Source of the DNA: Plenodomus lindquistii
Lineage: Eukaryota > Ascomycota > Dothideomycetes > Pleosporales > Leptosphaeriaceae
Assembly: GCA_025504975.1 (NCBI GenBank)
Contig: JANUWI010000012.1
Span: 310,001-374,000, forward strand
DNA length: 64,000 nucleotides
Direction: 5' to 3'
Shown: piece by piece, positions 35,667-48,100 of the stretch
Position numbering within the stretch: position 1 is the stretch's first letter
How the letters are laid out: every line of letters starts with the position of its first letter
Notes under the pieces: generated by a model
What the model was told of the DNA's origin: nothing
The model's database searches: none
The model's input: only the letters and a program-made list of their open reading frames with translations
Made by a program: the position numbers and the translations under genes

Positions 35667-37962
35667 CTATCCCTCCGCCTCAATCTCATAAGCATTCGAC
35701 TTATGCTTGGGCTCAAATTTGAAGTTCGGATGCGCAGGTCCCAGGAACATTTCACTGTCACCAAATTAGCAATGCACACCACTAGCCAACCTCACAGCAC
35801 CGCTCAAACCGGCCGAAGCAGAGTGAAAAAAAACATACCTCAACTTAATCCAATCCGTATAATGCTCACTCGCCATAAGCGTCTCCAACTCATTCCTGCC
35901 CCTAAACAACGGCGGCCTCTCTTGAATATTCGGCGGCAAATGCTCCAAAATACCCACAGGCACATAGCGATGCGCAAAGCTGAGCCACTCGAGCATAAAC
36001 CGCCTCGTGGTGCCGATGCCCTGTTCATCCGAGCCCCAGGTCTGCATACCGTATTTTGCGAATTTCTCAATGTAAGTGAGGCGCTCGGATGCGCTCTTAT
36101 CGAGGTATTGGTTTGCGGATATTTCCTCAAAGATCCAGGGTTTGATGAGGGCGCCGCGGCCAATCATTACGGCATCGACGCGGGCGGAGGAGAGGGCGTT
36201 GTGGTAGTCGGTGTGGGAGTAGCAGTCGCCGTTGCCGACGAAATATACGTTGCCGCCGTTGGCTTGGTCGCGGGCGTCGGCTTCGTGGATGGTGTCGGTT
36301 TGTGCAGCTTTTTCCTTTTTCAGGCGGTTGATGAGCGTGCTGCATTCGGCGATGTAGGACCAGTCTGCGCTGCGTGAGTAGCGTTGCTGTTTGCTGCGGC
36401 CGTGGAGCGTAATGGCGGCGATGCCCGAGGTGCCTTTTCCTGTTTCTACGGCTTCGCGGCCCCCGAGGACGAGTCGCTTGATGAGCTTTTGGGCGGTGGG
36501 TTGGTTGTCTTTTGTGCCCATGCGGATTTTTACGGTGATGGGGACGGTTTTGGAGACGTAGTTCATGCCGCGTAGGATTTGCTCGAGTTTGGCTTCTTGG
36601 TCGAGGAGTGCGGAGCCTGCGCCCTTCTCGCAGACTAGGTTGATGGGACAGCCGCAGTTGAGGTCGATGGCGCGGAGTTTGGGGCAGTGATCTGTGAGGA
36701 CTTCTACGGTTTTGGTGGCGAGCCAGGGCTTGTTTGCTGCGATTTGGGCGCCGAATTTCATGTCCGTGGTGTTGTCGTAGCCTGGGACGACTGTGCCTTT
36801 GGATTGGAAAGAAGGGGGTGTGACTTCGGATTCGTGAGCTTTCATAAGAGCCCATTCGCCGCGCTCGCCTTGGATTAGGGGCATGCCCATTGCCATTTCG
36901 CTCCAGGTCACTTGGCAGCCCAGGTCGACGCATAGGCGGCGGTAGGGCATGTTTCCTTGGGTCGTGAGAGGCGCGAGCACAGGGGTTTCGGGGCCGTAGT
37001 AGATTCGTCGTTTTTCGGAGGGGCGGAAGGGGGCCTCGACGTATTCTGCACGACGGGCTTCCATCTCTTCTTTTAGGGCTTTGGCGTCACCCATTGTGCT
37101 ATCAAAGACTTCGCGTTCGAGGCCGCGGTTCTTTTCGATCCACTCGATGTACTGATCTGATCGGGGAGTACCGATCTTCCGTCTTGAGAGACCGAATTTG
37201 ACGTCTTTGGATACAATGTTGACTACGCCGACTTCGTCGTCTAGATCTGCGACTTGCGCTTTGCGTTCAGCGTCCTCTATCAATACGAGCTCCTGTCTTC
37301 CGTCTTCGGTGGTCCGTTCCTCTGAGTGGCTGCCGACAAATCTGCACTTCCATCCCATCTGACAGAAACCCTTGACTTCGAATACTGGGCATTTACCGTC
37401 CATGGTGGTGAGGTCTTCCCGTCGGCCTTCTTTCAGATATCTCCTTAGGTTGTGCTCGAACCGGCACTTGTTGCCATACGGGCATTCCTTGGCTGAGAAC
37501 TCATTGAATAGAGCACGAGAACTGCAGAGGGGTGTTTTGTCGCGTGAGCTTCCAAAGTTCCTGCTGGTGTTTTGGCCCTTTTGTTTCTTGCCCTTGCCTT
37601 TACCGCCGCCATCTCGGGCATCCTTCTTGTAGCGATCATCAGCGGCTTCAGCTGCATCGTCGTCGACGACTGCATCTTTTGTGGCAATTTTGTTGTCCCC
37701 CCGATGAATGAGAAATCTGATGTTCTTAGCACGTGCAGTATCAGGTTTGGCTTGATGCAACAAACTCAGCCTTGATTGGGGCAACGCCCTTCACTCGCTT
37801 CGCTGAAGAACCATCACCCACTGGCGTGCTGCTCCTTGCGCGCTTCTTCTCAGCACTTGCATCTACTTCGCCATTGCCACTGGGAGCAGTGCCATTGGAC
37901 GCTGCGGCCCCACCGTTAGGGACCGGCTGGTCCGTCGCCATATCGATAGCCTCTGTCGTCAT
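35667..37962 (-). CDS. DUS3: tRNA-dihydrouridine(47) synthase, Dus3
   Basis: Exons 37962-37766, 37716-35839 and 35754-35667 (introns 49 and 84 nt) give 720 aa. The N-terminus is charged and carries a basic nuclear-signal-like KKRARSS and SSAKRVKG. Two CCCH zinc fingers follow (CPYGNKCRFEH; CPVFEVKGFCQMGWKCRFVGSH), then the flavin-binding TIM barrel: VLAPLTTQGNMPYRR, FGAQIAANKP, the catalytic-Cys motif DLNCGCPINLVCEKGAG, ITLHGRSKQQRYS and VYFVGNGDCYS. It reduces uridine 47 of tRNA with NADPH and FMN. The first donor (GTTTGT) is weak but has a good TGCTAAG branch site, and splicing gives APIKAEFLIHRGDN in frame. The last exon restores the conserved end GPAHPNFKFEPKHKSNAY. ATG 37941 is an in-frame alternative start. 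Confidence 0.93.
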
Positions 37963-38379
37963 TGCCGTACAGTCTGCCGAAACAGGGTTCAAAATATGCG
38001 AGTTGTTGTGGCTTCGCAGCTCGACCGGGCAAGGTTGTCGCACAATTTGTGAATGTTAGCGGAGCCAAAGCGGCTAGACCAGCCCCGGCCCGTGCGCCCT
38101 GTCCCAAAGGCTGGCTAAAGGCCAAAGCTGGGATTGCTGTGACGTATTTGTTCACAAGCTAGGCACTTGCGGCTCCTACATCACATCGCGCGTCCTGTTC
38201 CTACTTTCCCATCTCACTCTTCCACCTGTTCGCATCCCTCTCCGCGTCTCTTCGGCCTGCAGTCAACCGACTTGGCCTTGTCTCACGCGTCTTGCCTATC
38301 ATCCGCTGCTGTTCCCGCTCAACCCCGCCTCAACACACCACACATCAGCCTGCCCTGAGGATATTACCACGTCGCCAAA
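37963..38379. promoter_or_regulatory. Shared divergent upstream region, DUS3 and BAP31-like genes
   Basis: 417 bp between opposite-strand start codons. Leader sequence of the BAP31-like gene is C/T-rich from about 38195. No specific factor site was identified. Confidence 0.5.
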
Positions 38380-39260
38380 ATGACGCTCTACTACAGTCTG
38401 GTAAGAGGACCCCTCGATACCGCGTAGCTCGTTGAAAGGCACGATGCGGGCTGTAACAATGGCTGCTGCTTGCGCTGTTTGCTCGCGTGCCCTTGATGCT
38501 TACTGTGGCGGATACTCGACATGTGGCCTCTTTGCTTACTCGTGTTCTTCATCCAGGTCTTCCTCCTCTTGGTGACAGAGATGCTCATCTTCTGTGCCCT
38601 CATTGTCCCACTCCCATTCACATGGCGTCGCAAGCTCTTTACGTTCATCTCGGAGAGCCCCATAATAGCCAAGTTACAATATGGCATGAAGGTAAGAGAA
38701 GCCCCCCGCAAAATCTCTGTAAAGTCTCTGCAACGTCTAACAGCCACCAGATTACATTCATCTTCATCCTGATACTGTTCATCGACAGTGTCAACCGCGT
38801 CTACCGCGTCCAGGTAGAGCTGTCCGGCTCGGATGAGCCAGGCGCCCGCGGAGGGTAGGTCAACATCTTGTCCGCACTACGTACACGCGCTAACACGTCA
38901 TGCAGTAACCAGGCTCTTGGTGGTATCGAACGCATGGAGGTCCAGGCCCGCAAGTTCTACTCGCAGCGCAACATGTACCTTTGCGGCTTCACCCTGTTCC
39001 TCTCCCTTATCCTGAACCGCACCTACGTCATGATCCTCGACACTCTCCGTCTGGAGGAGGAACTCAAGACCTACAAGGGCGACACCAACGCGAAGAAGGG
39101 CTCTTCGCTCAAGGATGTTGGTGGCGCTGGCGAGGTTGGCAAGCTCAAGAACGAGCTAGCAGCCAAGGACCGCGACATGGAGAACCTGAAGAAGCAGGTC
39201 GAGAACATGCAGAAGGAGTACAACCGCATGGGCGATGAGGTCTCTGGCAAGGGCCAGTAG
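38380..39260 (+). CDS. BAP31/Yet3-like endoplasmic reticulum transmembrane protein
   Basis: Exons 38380-38400, 38557-38691, 38751-38854 and 38906-39260 (introns 156, 59, 51 nt) give 204 aa. The first exon codes only seven residues (MTLYYSL), a pattern common for this family in fungi. Three hydrophobic segments are visible: VFLLLVTEMLIFCALIVPLP, ITFIFILILFIDSVNRVY and NMYLCGFTLFLSLILNRTYV. A charged coiled coil follows (LKNELAAKDRDMENLKKQVENM) and ends SGKGQ. Members sit in the ER membrane and act in export and quality control of membrane proteins; yeast Yet3 associates with the translocon. No canonical KKxx ending is present. Confidence 0.92.
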
Positions 39261-39972
39261 ATTGACAGGTAGCCTCAAGCGGATCGCGCATTGCAATTCT
39301 CTAAGCGACGCTGACATGTTGGTTTGTACAACGCCAGCCTCAGCTCCGTCTTCAGGGCCGCCCGTAAGAGGGCCTGTTGGTAGAAGATATTTTCCTCGAG
39401 CCGTCGATGGAAGACGGCCTTGATGGGAGGCGTCACACACCTTGCATACATTGTCTTGGTGCTGCGTTGCCTGGTGGTTATGGAGGACTCGGGAGACAAC
39501 TAGCATTATATTCCAAGTGAAGGCGTTTGATCTTGTTGTAACAAGTCGTATTTTACTCAAAAGTATGTTACCACTGAACATGGCGCCACGAATGCCTTGC
39601 ACACGTCAGTGATAACCGTTGAAGTGAGCTGACGGAGAACAGCGAATTGCGAAAGTTGTGTCTAGGCTTCAGGCACAGTCTCAGTCAGGGGCTTCCAATG
39701 TTGTCACTCTGAATGTCACGATGCGACTCTAAATGGGTGCGGCACATCCGGCCGTCCCCCGCTGTGGCCGTGACTAGGCTTCCCGAGCATCAGCTAGCGT
39801 CAAGTGGTTGCACATGCTAGAACTGGGTGCCGAGATAGATGACAATAGATTTATAAAACTAGTTTGTTCGGCCAGTAACCACTTAATCAATTGATTTCTC
39901 ACTTCAGCATTCGAATCACACCGAAGGATTCGGCCCTTGCTTGAGACCTCGCAAAGAAAAAAGAAGCCAATC
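39261..39972. other. Intergenic stretch between the BAP31-like gene and the amidase
   Basis: 3' flank of the BAP31-like gene and promoter of the amidase. No gene, RNA or repeat recognised. Confidence 0.4.
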
Positions 39973-41855
39973 ATGACGCCGGGGTTCCTGAACTACCCCA
40001 CACCCAAAGCTCACGAGACGCCCTTCGAAGCACCCCCAGAGGGACAGAATCCCGTCTTCAAGGGCAAGCCATTGGACATCCTCTCCTATGCGTATGTGCT
40101 TGTTATCGTTAAGCAGACGTTGAATTGACATCAACAGTGTCGCCGCAATTCCTCTGGTTCCATATGCGCTCTGGAACAATGCTGGCTTCAGCTCACTGCG
40201 CAAGTGTCGCAAGCTCGATGGCATCGACCCACGATATGACCCCACTGTGATATCGCTCCCTAAAGACAGCGAAAAAGCTGCAGAGAACTACACAGACGCA
40301 GCAAACTTCCGCGCACCACCCAATGCCTCGAACACGCGATTCTACACCATCCAAGACTTTCACAACGCCTACGCCAGCGGCGCAACCACGCCAACCGATG
40401 TTGTAGAAGCTCTGTTCCCTCTCATACTCAGAGAAGGTGATTATGATAAGAGAACGCCTGCGACTGCATTCATGGAGAGCAAGGTGGAGCTTGTAAGACA
40501 GGCTGCTGCAGAATCGACGCAAAGGTGGAAGAACGGACAGCCTTTGGGTATACTTGATGGTGTGCCATTTGGAGTAAAGGACGACTTGGCGATCAAAGGG
40601 TACAAGAGATATATTGGTACGACGCACGACTATAGCGCTGGCGGAGACAAGGAGACAAGTTGGTGCGCAAAGAAGATAGAGGAGGCGGGTGCTGTGTTGG
40701 TAGGGAAGTTGACTATGCATGAGCTTGGGATGGGTGAGTTGAGACATCCGCAAGCTCCAAAAATGGGCAGGCTATCTGAACAATGCACCATGACTGACGA
40801 CAGCAGACACAACCAACAACAATCCAACCTGGGGCACCCCACTCAACCCGTACAACAACTCATACTATACTGGAGGATCATCAGGTGGTGCTGCCTCAGC
40901 TGTAGGGTACGGGCTCATTCCATTTGCTATCGGATCAGACGGTGGCGGCTCTGTCCGTATTCCCAGCTGCTACTGTGGGCTCTATGGTCTCAAGACTTCC
41001 CACTCCCGCGTATCGGTCGCTCCCATGCCAGATGCAGGCAAGTCAGTTACAGTCCGAGGGCCGTTGGCAAGTAGTATGTCCGATCTCGAAATCTCATTTC
41101 GCGTCATGGCGCAACCTAATCCAACACACTTCCCCTCCTCTGAATTCAGCCCACCGAAGAAAATCTCCGGGTTACGGCCTAAGATTATTGGTATTTACAA
41201 GGAGTGGCTCGACCGTGCAGACCCAGCTGTGCAGGAAGCATGTCAGTCAGCACTGCAGTACTTCAAGTCTGAACAAGGCTATGAGGTCATCAACATTAGT
41301 CTACCTCTTCTGGCCCAAGGACAAATAGCTCATGCCATGACTATCCTCGCCGAGGGTGCCAGCGGTCACCGAACTTCGATATACGATCTTACCGGCCCTA
41401 ACAGAATTCTCATGAGCGTGGCCAAGCAGACACCAGCCACAGATTTCCTCCTCGCCCAGCGCGTCCGCAACATTCTTATGGAACACCTTGCACATCTTTA
41501 CCGCGCGCATCCCGGTCTCGTCATCGTCACACCGACGACACCAAATGCAGGTTGGCCCATTGAAGACGGCGAGCTCTCGCACGGTGTCACGAACGGTAAC
41601 CAACAGATACGTAATATGGAGTACGTCTGGTTAGCAAACTTTACGGGTGTACCATGTATCCAGTTTCCCGTGGGGTATATTGATGGTGTCAAGGGTGCAG
41701 GCAAGGTCCCTATTGGTATGAGCGGTCACGGCGAATGGGGCAGCGAAGATGCACTCATTGAGTTTGGATTCGATGGCGAGAAGTACCTGCATGAAGGCTA
41801 TGCAGGTGGCAGGATTAGGCCTGAAGCGTGGATCGATGTGCTGAATCCCAAGTAA
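39973..41855 (+). CDS. Amidase-signature hydrolase
   Basis: Exons 39973-40091, 40138-40733 and 40807-41855 (introns 46 and 73 nt) encode 587 aa. The Ser-Ser-Lys triad is visible: Lys ~187 in GVPFGVKDD, the cis-Ser ~263 in TGGSSGGAAS and the nucleophile Ser ~287 in GSDGGGSVRIPS; the 24-residue spacing between the serines matches the family. Residues 39-60 are moderately hydrophobic (VAAIPLVPYALWNNAGF) and may touch membrane. The enzyme should hydrolyse a carboxamide or similar linkage; fungal relatives include acetamidase-like and fatty-acid-amide-hydrolase-like enzymes, and the substrate cannot be told here. No neighbour suggests a pathway. Confidence 0.92.
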
Positions 41856-42393
41856 GCGAGGCGGCTTTCAGGTGATCTTCTGGCCTGTCGCGCTGGCTGA
41901 TCATATCGCGAGGAGAGTATGGTACGTTATTGGGGTTAGAACAATAGGCTTATGCAAGAGCCAGATCTCCTGCGACACAATCAAGGCATAGATAGGAGGC
42001 TGGCAGAAGAGCCAAGTGTCCTTCACTCGGTAGGACCTCGGAAGCTGAATATTGCTGGTGTATTTGAATACTCCTGTGTCATCACAAGGCGACTCCGATC
42101 AATATGGGAGGTTAGCGAAGGCACTCAAAGTTTGGTTCAGTGTGATCCGAAAGCAAATTTGTATGTAAGTAATGTGTGGTACCATATATGCACGACAAGA
42201 CAATATTTCCCAGATCACAGATCACGCATCAGAGCCGCAACATCCCACTTCCTTTTAAGAGGTTCTGCCCTGGCCATCCCTCTATTTCTATTTGCATCCA
42301 CTATCCATCATCATAACATCCCAGTACCCAAGCCCATTTCACACTAAAGTGTTAACCACCACTACTACTACCACTACCACTACCACTACCAAC
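41856..42393. other. Intergenic stretch with the leader of the small RING gene
   Basis: No further gene seen. From 42356 a trinucleotide repeat leads directly into the next start codon. Confidence 0.45.
42356..42390. repeat. Trinucleotide repeat (ACC/ACT) in a 5' leader
   Basis: About eleven ACC or ACT triplets end four bases before ATG 42394. Unstructured, AC-rich sequence of this sort is common in fungal leaders and may favour initiation; length variation is likely. Confidence 0.75.
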
Positions 42394-42939
42394 ATGTCTT
42401 CAACCACCATCACCCCCGCCAAATACATGGGCGTCCCCTCCCTCGCCATCCGCACCCAGGCCCTCGCGGTCTTCACCACCCTCCTCACCGCCAGCACCAC
42501 CCCCACCGAAGCCGAGTGCACAATCTGCCTCGAGTCCCTGGCCCCCGCCACAGGCCAGACTCACCCCCAAGCGCCAGCGCAAGTCGCCTCAAGTACGTAT
42601 CCCTCTCCCTCACAACCCCACCATCATGTTAACACCCCTGCAGACCCCGCGGTCAAACCCGCTTGCGGCCACGCCGCCCACCACGCCTGCCTGCTCCGCT
42701 GGACAGAGCAGAAGAGCAATTGCCCGTACTGCAGGCAGGAAATGTTTATCAAGAAGGAGGTGGTAAGGCCGCTTCGTAAATTCGCGGTTCCGTTTCATAA
42801 CGGCGAGTTTGGGATTAGTGAGGCGTTGTATGCGGAGTGGTTGCAGAGATGCGAGAGTGAGGTTGAGTATGGATATGTGAGGGAGTTTAGGGAGTTTTGG
42901 GATGAGGAGGGGTTGGAGGAGTATGTCAAGGTGAATTGA
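42394..42939 (+). CDS. Small RING-finger protein
   Basis: ATG 42394 to TGA 42937-42939. A probable intron at 42593-42643 (GTACGT donor, CTGCAG acceptor, 51 nt) is a multiple of three without a stop, so the product is 164 aa if spliced and 181 if not. Splicing brings the zinc ligands closer: CTICLESLAP at residue ~42, then CGHAAHHACLLRW and CPYCRQEMF, a RING-H2-like C3H2C3 arrangement. The C-terminal ~70 residues are acidic and aromatic (LYAEWLQRCESEVEYGYVREFREFWDEE) without a known domain. An E3 ubiquitin ligase role is inferred from the RING alone; the substrate is unknown. Confidence 0.8.
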   Translation: MSSTTITPAKYMGVPSLAIRTQALAVFTTLLTASTTPTEAECTICLESLAPATGQTHPQAPAQVASSTYPSPSQPHHHVNTPADPAVKPACGHAAHHACLLRWTEQKSNCPYCRQEMFIKKEVVRPLRKFAVPFHNGEFGISEALYAEWLQRCESEVEYGYVREFREFWDEEGLEEYVKVN

Positions 42940-43236
42940 GATTGCGGAGAGTTCTTAAATTCATTGTCATTCTGCACGATTAGTCTGAGTTTTGTGGCTA
43001 TTGTGATGCACCTGGGAGTATCTCACGATGTTCTTGTTAACATATTCTTCCTCTATTATCCAAGGTTGTTCGAGGGCTCCACGCTAATTTACTAGCTTAA
43101 CACGTCTATCACTGTCCTCAGCGTAGGTGGTCAGCTCCCACAGGAGCCACGTACACTATCCACAATACACGTCGTAGCCGTCCAGCTACCCTATCAGTAA
43201 TATACGGGGTCTATAATACACTCTGTAGCCTCCATG

Positions 43237-45011
43237 CTACCGTACTGGCCTGCCATCGGTGATGTCCCCGTACTTGGGGTCCTCATAATCACCAAAGCAT
43301 GCATGGTCATAGTCGGCCAATTCGACCTGTTCCTGCTGTACTTTGATGAAAGTCTCCATCTCGCACCAGCCGTCATCTCTATCACCGCAGGCTTTCAAAT
43401 TTCTTCCTAGTGGAATAGTGCGTTGATTGAGGATGAAGTGCACATAGCTCGTAGGTTTGCCGTCGAGATAGATATCCTTGGATGATCGGTCAGGGTTGAC
43501 AGGGGCGGGCGCCTTGATGATTTCGATGTCGAGGCGACCGGCGAAGGGCTGCAGGTGGGAAAGGATAAATTCGCGGTCTTTCTTGATGTGCGTCAAAGGT
43601 AGCACGTCATTGAATTGAGTCAGGCCGAAGGCGACCAGGATAGAAAGGATGCCGGCGTCGTGACTGAAGTCTAGGTTGAGATTTTGATCTACTGGAAAGG
43701 TAACTGTGTTGTTATCAAGCGTGACGTTGATTTGCGCGGTTGGCTCAGTGATGACATGGTGCTGCATCCGAGCAAGCACTTCTTGCACGTAGCCTGTAAG
43801 CTATTAGGGAGAGGTTGAATCAATTTGGGAGGACAACATACCGACACCAATAGCACGACCGACAGGGGACGCGAAACCCGTACCGGCCTGGAATGCAATG
43901 TCGAGAGCATATTCGTAGCCCTCCCACTCCTCATACGTGAACAATCCACACCAGTGCGAGAAACCAAGGGCGACGGTCTCGTAGGAACAAAGGGCCTGAG
44001 CGTTGTCTTGACTATGTTAACGTATAACTCAAATGTCTCGCGGAGACTTACAAGTATCATCAAGAGTCCAGTCCAGGTCACCAGAAATGTTGTCTGTGAA
44101 ACGTTTATGGGCATCGCGCAAGTATACGCCTATCCATTCAAGAAGAGCTGGTGATCGTCAGCTATGCATCGAAGTCATCAAGTCGTTGGGCTTTACCTTC
44201 CCTAGCCATTCCCCAGCTATTATGATCGCAATGCTTGTAACCGGCTAATGTGTTGTTGAAGCCTGGCCATTCGATACCCAGCTCCAGGGTCGCATTCTGT
44301 GGCCAGCCCAGGCCAAAGAAGCCAGCAAGAAAGTACTCCGCAGACTCAGTCATGCGCCGCTGAGTGGTGCTCCTAACCACGATCTTGCTCCCGTTGTTGG
44401 GATACAGATGGCCGTACTGGTAGTAATGCAGCGTTCCTGAAGTGAAGAGCTCAGATTTGCCGTTCGGTACTAGGATCTCGCCACCCAACAAGAACTTCCA
44501 GTCATTGAGGAAATCAAGAGGCCCATGACCAGTGAACTTGCCAGTCGCGTTGCTGATTTTCAAGCCGAGGGTGCGTTCTGCAGCATCGCCACTGAACTCG
44601 GGGTAGCGGCTGCCATGGCGATGCACCATGTTCAGCCATGATACGTTCGAGCCAGGAGGGATCGAATGTTCATTGACACCAAAGCCTCGGGGATTGGGAA
44701 AGTAGGGGCTAATGTTCGCTAAACTTTGGAAAATGTTCTTGTTGTTTGAGTTGCCAGCGATTGGGATCTGTGTTTCCAGTGGAGTGTTGGGTATGTATGA
44801 TACTCCTGCGAATGGCGCTAGATTGGTTTGTGCTAAGAACGGTGCAGCGCCGGTTTCGGTTGGGCCTTGAAAATGTCCATCGTCGGTGACGAAGTAGTCT
44901 GGCAGGCCAGATGACTTGATTGTTGGTGTGGCTGCATACAATGTCAACTGAGACCATGGTTCTGTATTGTGTACCTAGGCTCTGATAGGTTGCACGTGTT
45001 TGAGACTTACG
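43237..45011 (-). CDS. Histidine acid phosphatase (phytase-like), 5' end unresolved
   Basis: Solid exons are 44961-44197, 44147-44052, 44006-43842 and 43793-43237 (introns 49, 45 and 48 nt), about 527 aa. The catalytic RHGxRxP motif appears as MVHRHGSRYP, the proton donor as FSHDAG, and the end as ACFGDYEDPKYGDITDG, all typical of fungal phytase/acid phosphatases; several N-glycosylation sites (NVSW, NATG, NNTL) suggest secretion. The 5' part is a problem: no signal peptide is visible. An intron at 45010-44962 would join an in-frame segment ending LHDEQNVLK, but that frame meets TAA at 45074-45072 before any ATG. The start may lie elsewhere, or the gene may be broken. The enzyme would release phosphate from phytate or other esters. 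Confidence 0.75.
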
Positions 45012-45146
45012 TTTCAGAACATTCTGTTCATCATGTAATGGTATTTGCGCCCCAGGTCGTCCTTCAGCAGTTTAGTCATACTCCTCTATGCCCGTGATCT
45101 CTTTGGGATGTCGCAGTAGACTCGCTTGCGACTGATTACACACCAT

Positions 45147-48100
45147 GATGCCCAGGATTGAATGAGTTGAGTAGCTGCAGGGACAGCTCCAGGATGCCGT
45201 GCATGGTGGGGTAGCTACGCGCTTAGCGTGTCAGTCACTTGATGGATAGGCGAGGAATTTTGACAACAACGCAAACTATTGAGACATGGCCGAGTACTGT
45301 GCGACTCGATGTCGCGTTGGGGCTCTGTTGATTCTCAATGTTTGAGCTTGGACCTGGTGGACGAGGCTAAAGCTGAGAACGACGTCATGCCCAGCCACTC
45401 CAGCCTCGTTTCATCTTCCGCATGGCAGGCCCTCATCATCCGCGGAAGAGGAACGCATGAGCATGATGTAGTTGCGAATCGCAGCTTAACGAGCAGCTGG
45501 TCAGAGCCGCTGCTCGTCATGCGGGGAAGGATGTGAATACGAAGGCTTGGTAATATCTAGCACACTGTTACTGTTCGTAAATATGCATAGCTTCTCTAGA
45601 TCTTAGTGGGTCACGCTGCAGATCCGACGTTGCTGAACTTGTAGAATATGGCTGAGGGCCTCTGCAGGTATAAATCGTCTTACTGTACTCTCCAAGACCG
45701 ATGTCGCAGCTGAGAGTATGACTTGCAGAGGCTTCCGGTCAGACGGTGTGCGATGGCCTGTACTCTTAGCTGGCATGACCTGTCAGTCTCTGACACGCCT
45801 TGCATGGCAACTTTTACAAATCGACGGCCTTATTCGCAAAGTCTTCTACCGCGCCTTACTCATGACTTGAAACCACGAATGACGAATGACGAATCACGAA
45901 CATGCAAATATGTACACAATCTTTACACGTAAATTGTCATACAAGCGGAGGATATTCCCGGTACCCCACCTTCGTTACAACACCAGCATTCGTTTTGCAA
46001 CTGGCGCACAGGTCACACGCATCAAGTGCTACGATTTGAACTCCAACAGACCTCCAACAGCCATATGAGGCAAGGTGCACGTGCAGTGTAATGAGTTGTC
46101 GGGCCGATAACCATGGAAATGACGAGTTAGGCAACACCGGCCAACGAAATGATTCAGGTACCATCTGCTTCATACTGTTCTTCGGTCCTTCTAGGAGAAG
46201 CTCCACCTACAAAGCCGTTGAGTTGTATTGGACGCGCAACACGATTTGCCCCAGTTGAAGTGGTGAGTATTCGTTGGCTTCATATTGGTGGCAAGTGTCT
46301 GATTCCGCAATGCGAATTGGGAAAGTGGGATTGACAACACTCATGTACCAGAGGTGGTCTGTGTTAACCCGACGACCCATTGGGCAATCTTGTTGGTCGA
46401 TGGAGAGGACTGCGTTGCAGAAAACAGCTTAGGGGAAGTGACCACGTGCCATTCGCCATACAGCATGACCTGATGGTAGGCCCGAAATATAAGATCAACA
46501 TTATGGAGCGGGCGCGCATCCTGAGGTGCTTGAGCAGTGTAGTAGAGGGAATTTGGGGTATCGCTTTATGGGCTTGCGCCAATCAACGTCTCCACGTCCT
46601 TTTGCAATAATGATGTATTGTGTATGCAATCAAGTCCTGCTGTAGCGTAGCTACCGTTGTCCTGCCAGTCTTGAGCCCATGTTGGACGTTCCATGGGGGT
46701 GATGCGCTGGAGGCTGAAGCTGCTATGCAGAAACGGGCTACAATCGACAGGTCAAGGGATGTATCAGGTATGTATGGACGATCTCTGGAGTCGAAAGTCC
46801 TCAATCGATCGAAGGTTCAGATTAGCTATTACTATTTTCATGCGATTGTCCAAATGGGACGACGCTCATGAATCATTGCTATTGCAAGCCCCATCAAGGT
46901 CCCTCCTCAGCTGCACAGTGCAGTGCAGTTCCCATGCCGACGGATCGTCGCAAAAGACAGAATGGCGGTGACCGGTGCTGCTTGACGCTTCCCCGTCGCC
47001 CTTGACAGCACGACTTACAGTAGCGGAATGCGGTTCGCTCCGTCCAGTGAGCCTTTGTAATTGTAGGTCTGAAACCACGTAATAGTGTAAACTGGCGGAC
47101 AAGCCACTTGGAAACCACAGCTGCTGACGCTCGGGCTCAAAGTGTTGAAGCCCTTCATGATCGGCATGGTCATCAAACGGCAGACAATACAAATTGGGTA
47201 ATCTGCGACATTCATGTCCCGGGGAACAGTACGACCGGGTATAACGTGCTCGAATCAGTGCGACAAAGCCAGCAACCCGCCAACAGGGCAACATGAGTCG
47301 GGAATCTCCAGCAAGCCCTATAGCGGGACGCTGAACGGTCAAGTCTCAAGGCTCAAGATTCAATCGGCGCTTCAGGTTACACGGTGATCAAACGAGAGTT
47401 GCTACTATTGGGTGTGCAAAGGTTTAAGCAAACGGAGAACAGCGAAGTTTCTTGACGGAGTCGATGGATGATGGCACAGCAGACGCCGCCGAAGGCGATT
47501 GACATCTTGTCGTGTCCTGACTGGACGGACGGGGCTTGACCGTTGACAGGAGGGCGGATCACGAAATCGCAACGATAATCTGACAGAGGCGGACATGGTT
47601 GGAGGCCAACGCCGCAGGGTCCAGCTCGTGTGGCGATCCTGCGAATTGAGGGCCATGGTTTGACGAAACAGAAGATGGCAAAGAGAGATCAGCGCTCGGG
47701 ACTGACGTGATGACGGCACACTTGGGCGCGTGGGCACAGAAGCAGTCGCACCGAAGCAAAGGCTGCATGCGGCGAAGACAGTGAATATGCTGCGATCTCA
47801 GGGGCTTGGAGACGGACCGGTAGTGCAATATATCGCAACGCGTGCAAACACCAAAATTGCTCTCATGGACCATGGCCGTGTGGGCGGGGGGACCGTATAG
47901 GGTAGGTAGAGTAGCTGGGCATGGAGGGTCCTGGGTGAAAGTGGGTGTGCACCGTTGGACGGGCGTGGTTCGGAAGCCGGCATGACATGGTGCCAAGGCT
48001 CGACGTCATGCCTCTGCGAAAAGTCTCAGATGTGACGATCTGTGGAGCAAGGTTCACGTTACCCAGCAGAGCCATCCTGGGAACAGCCGCCCACTGCCCA

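Noticed and set aside
36127..36933. 268-codon minus-strand frame rich in Arg, His and Pro
   Set aside because: Shifted frame within the DUS3 exon, which itself carries the catalytic motif.
46866..47342. 158-codon minus-strand frame
   Set aside because: No domain, membrane segment or repeat; composition looks random.
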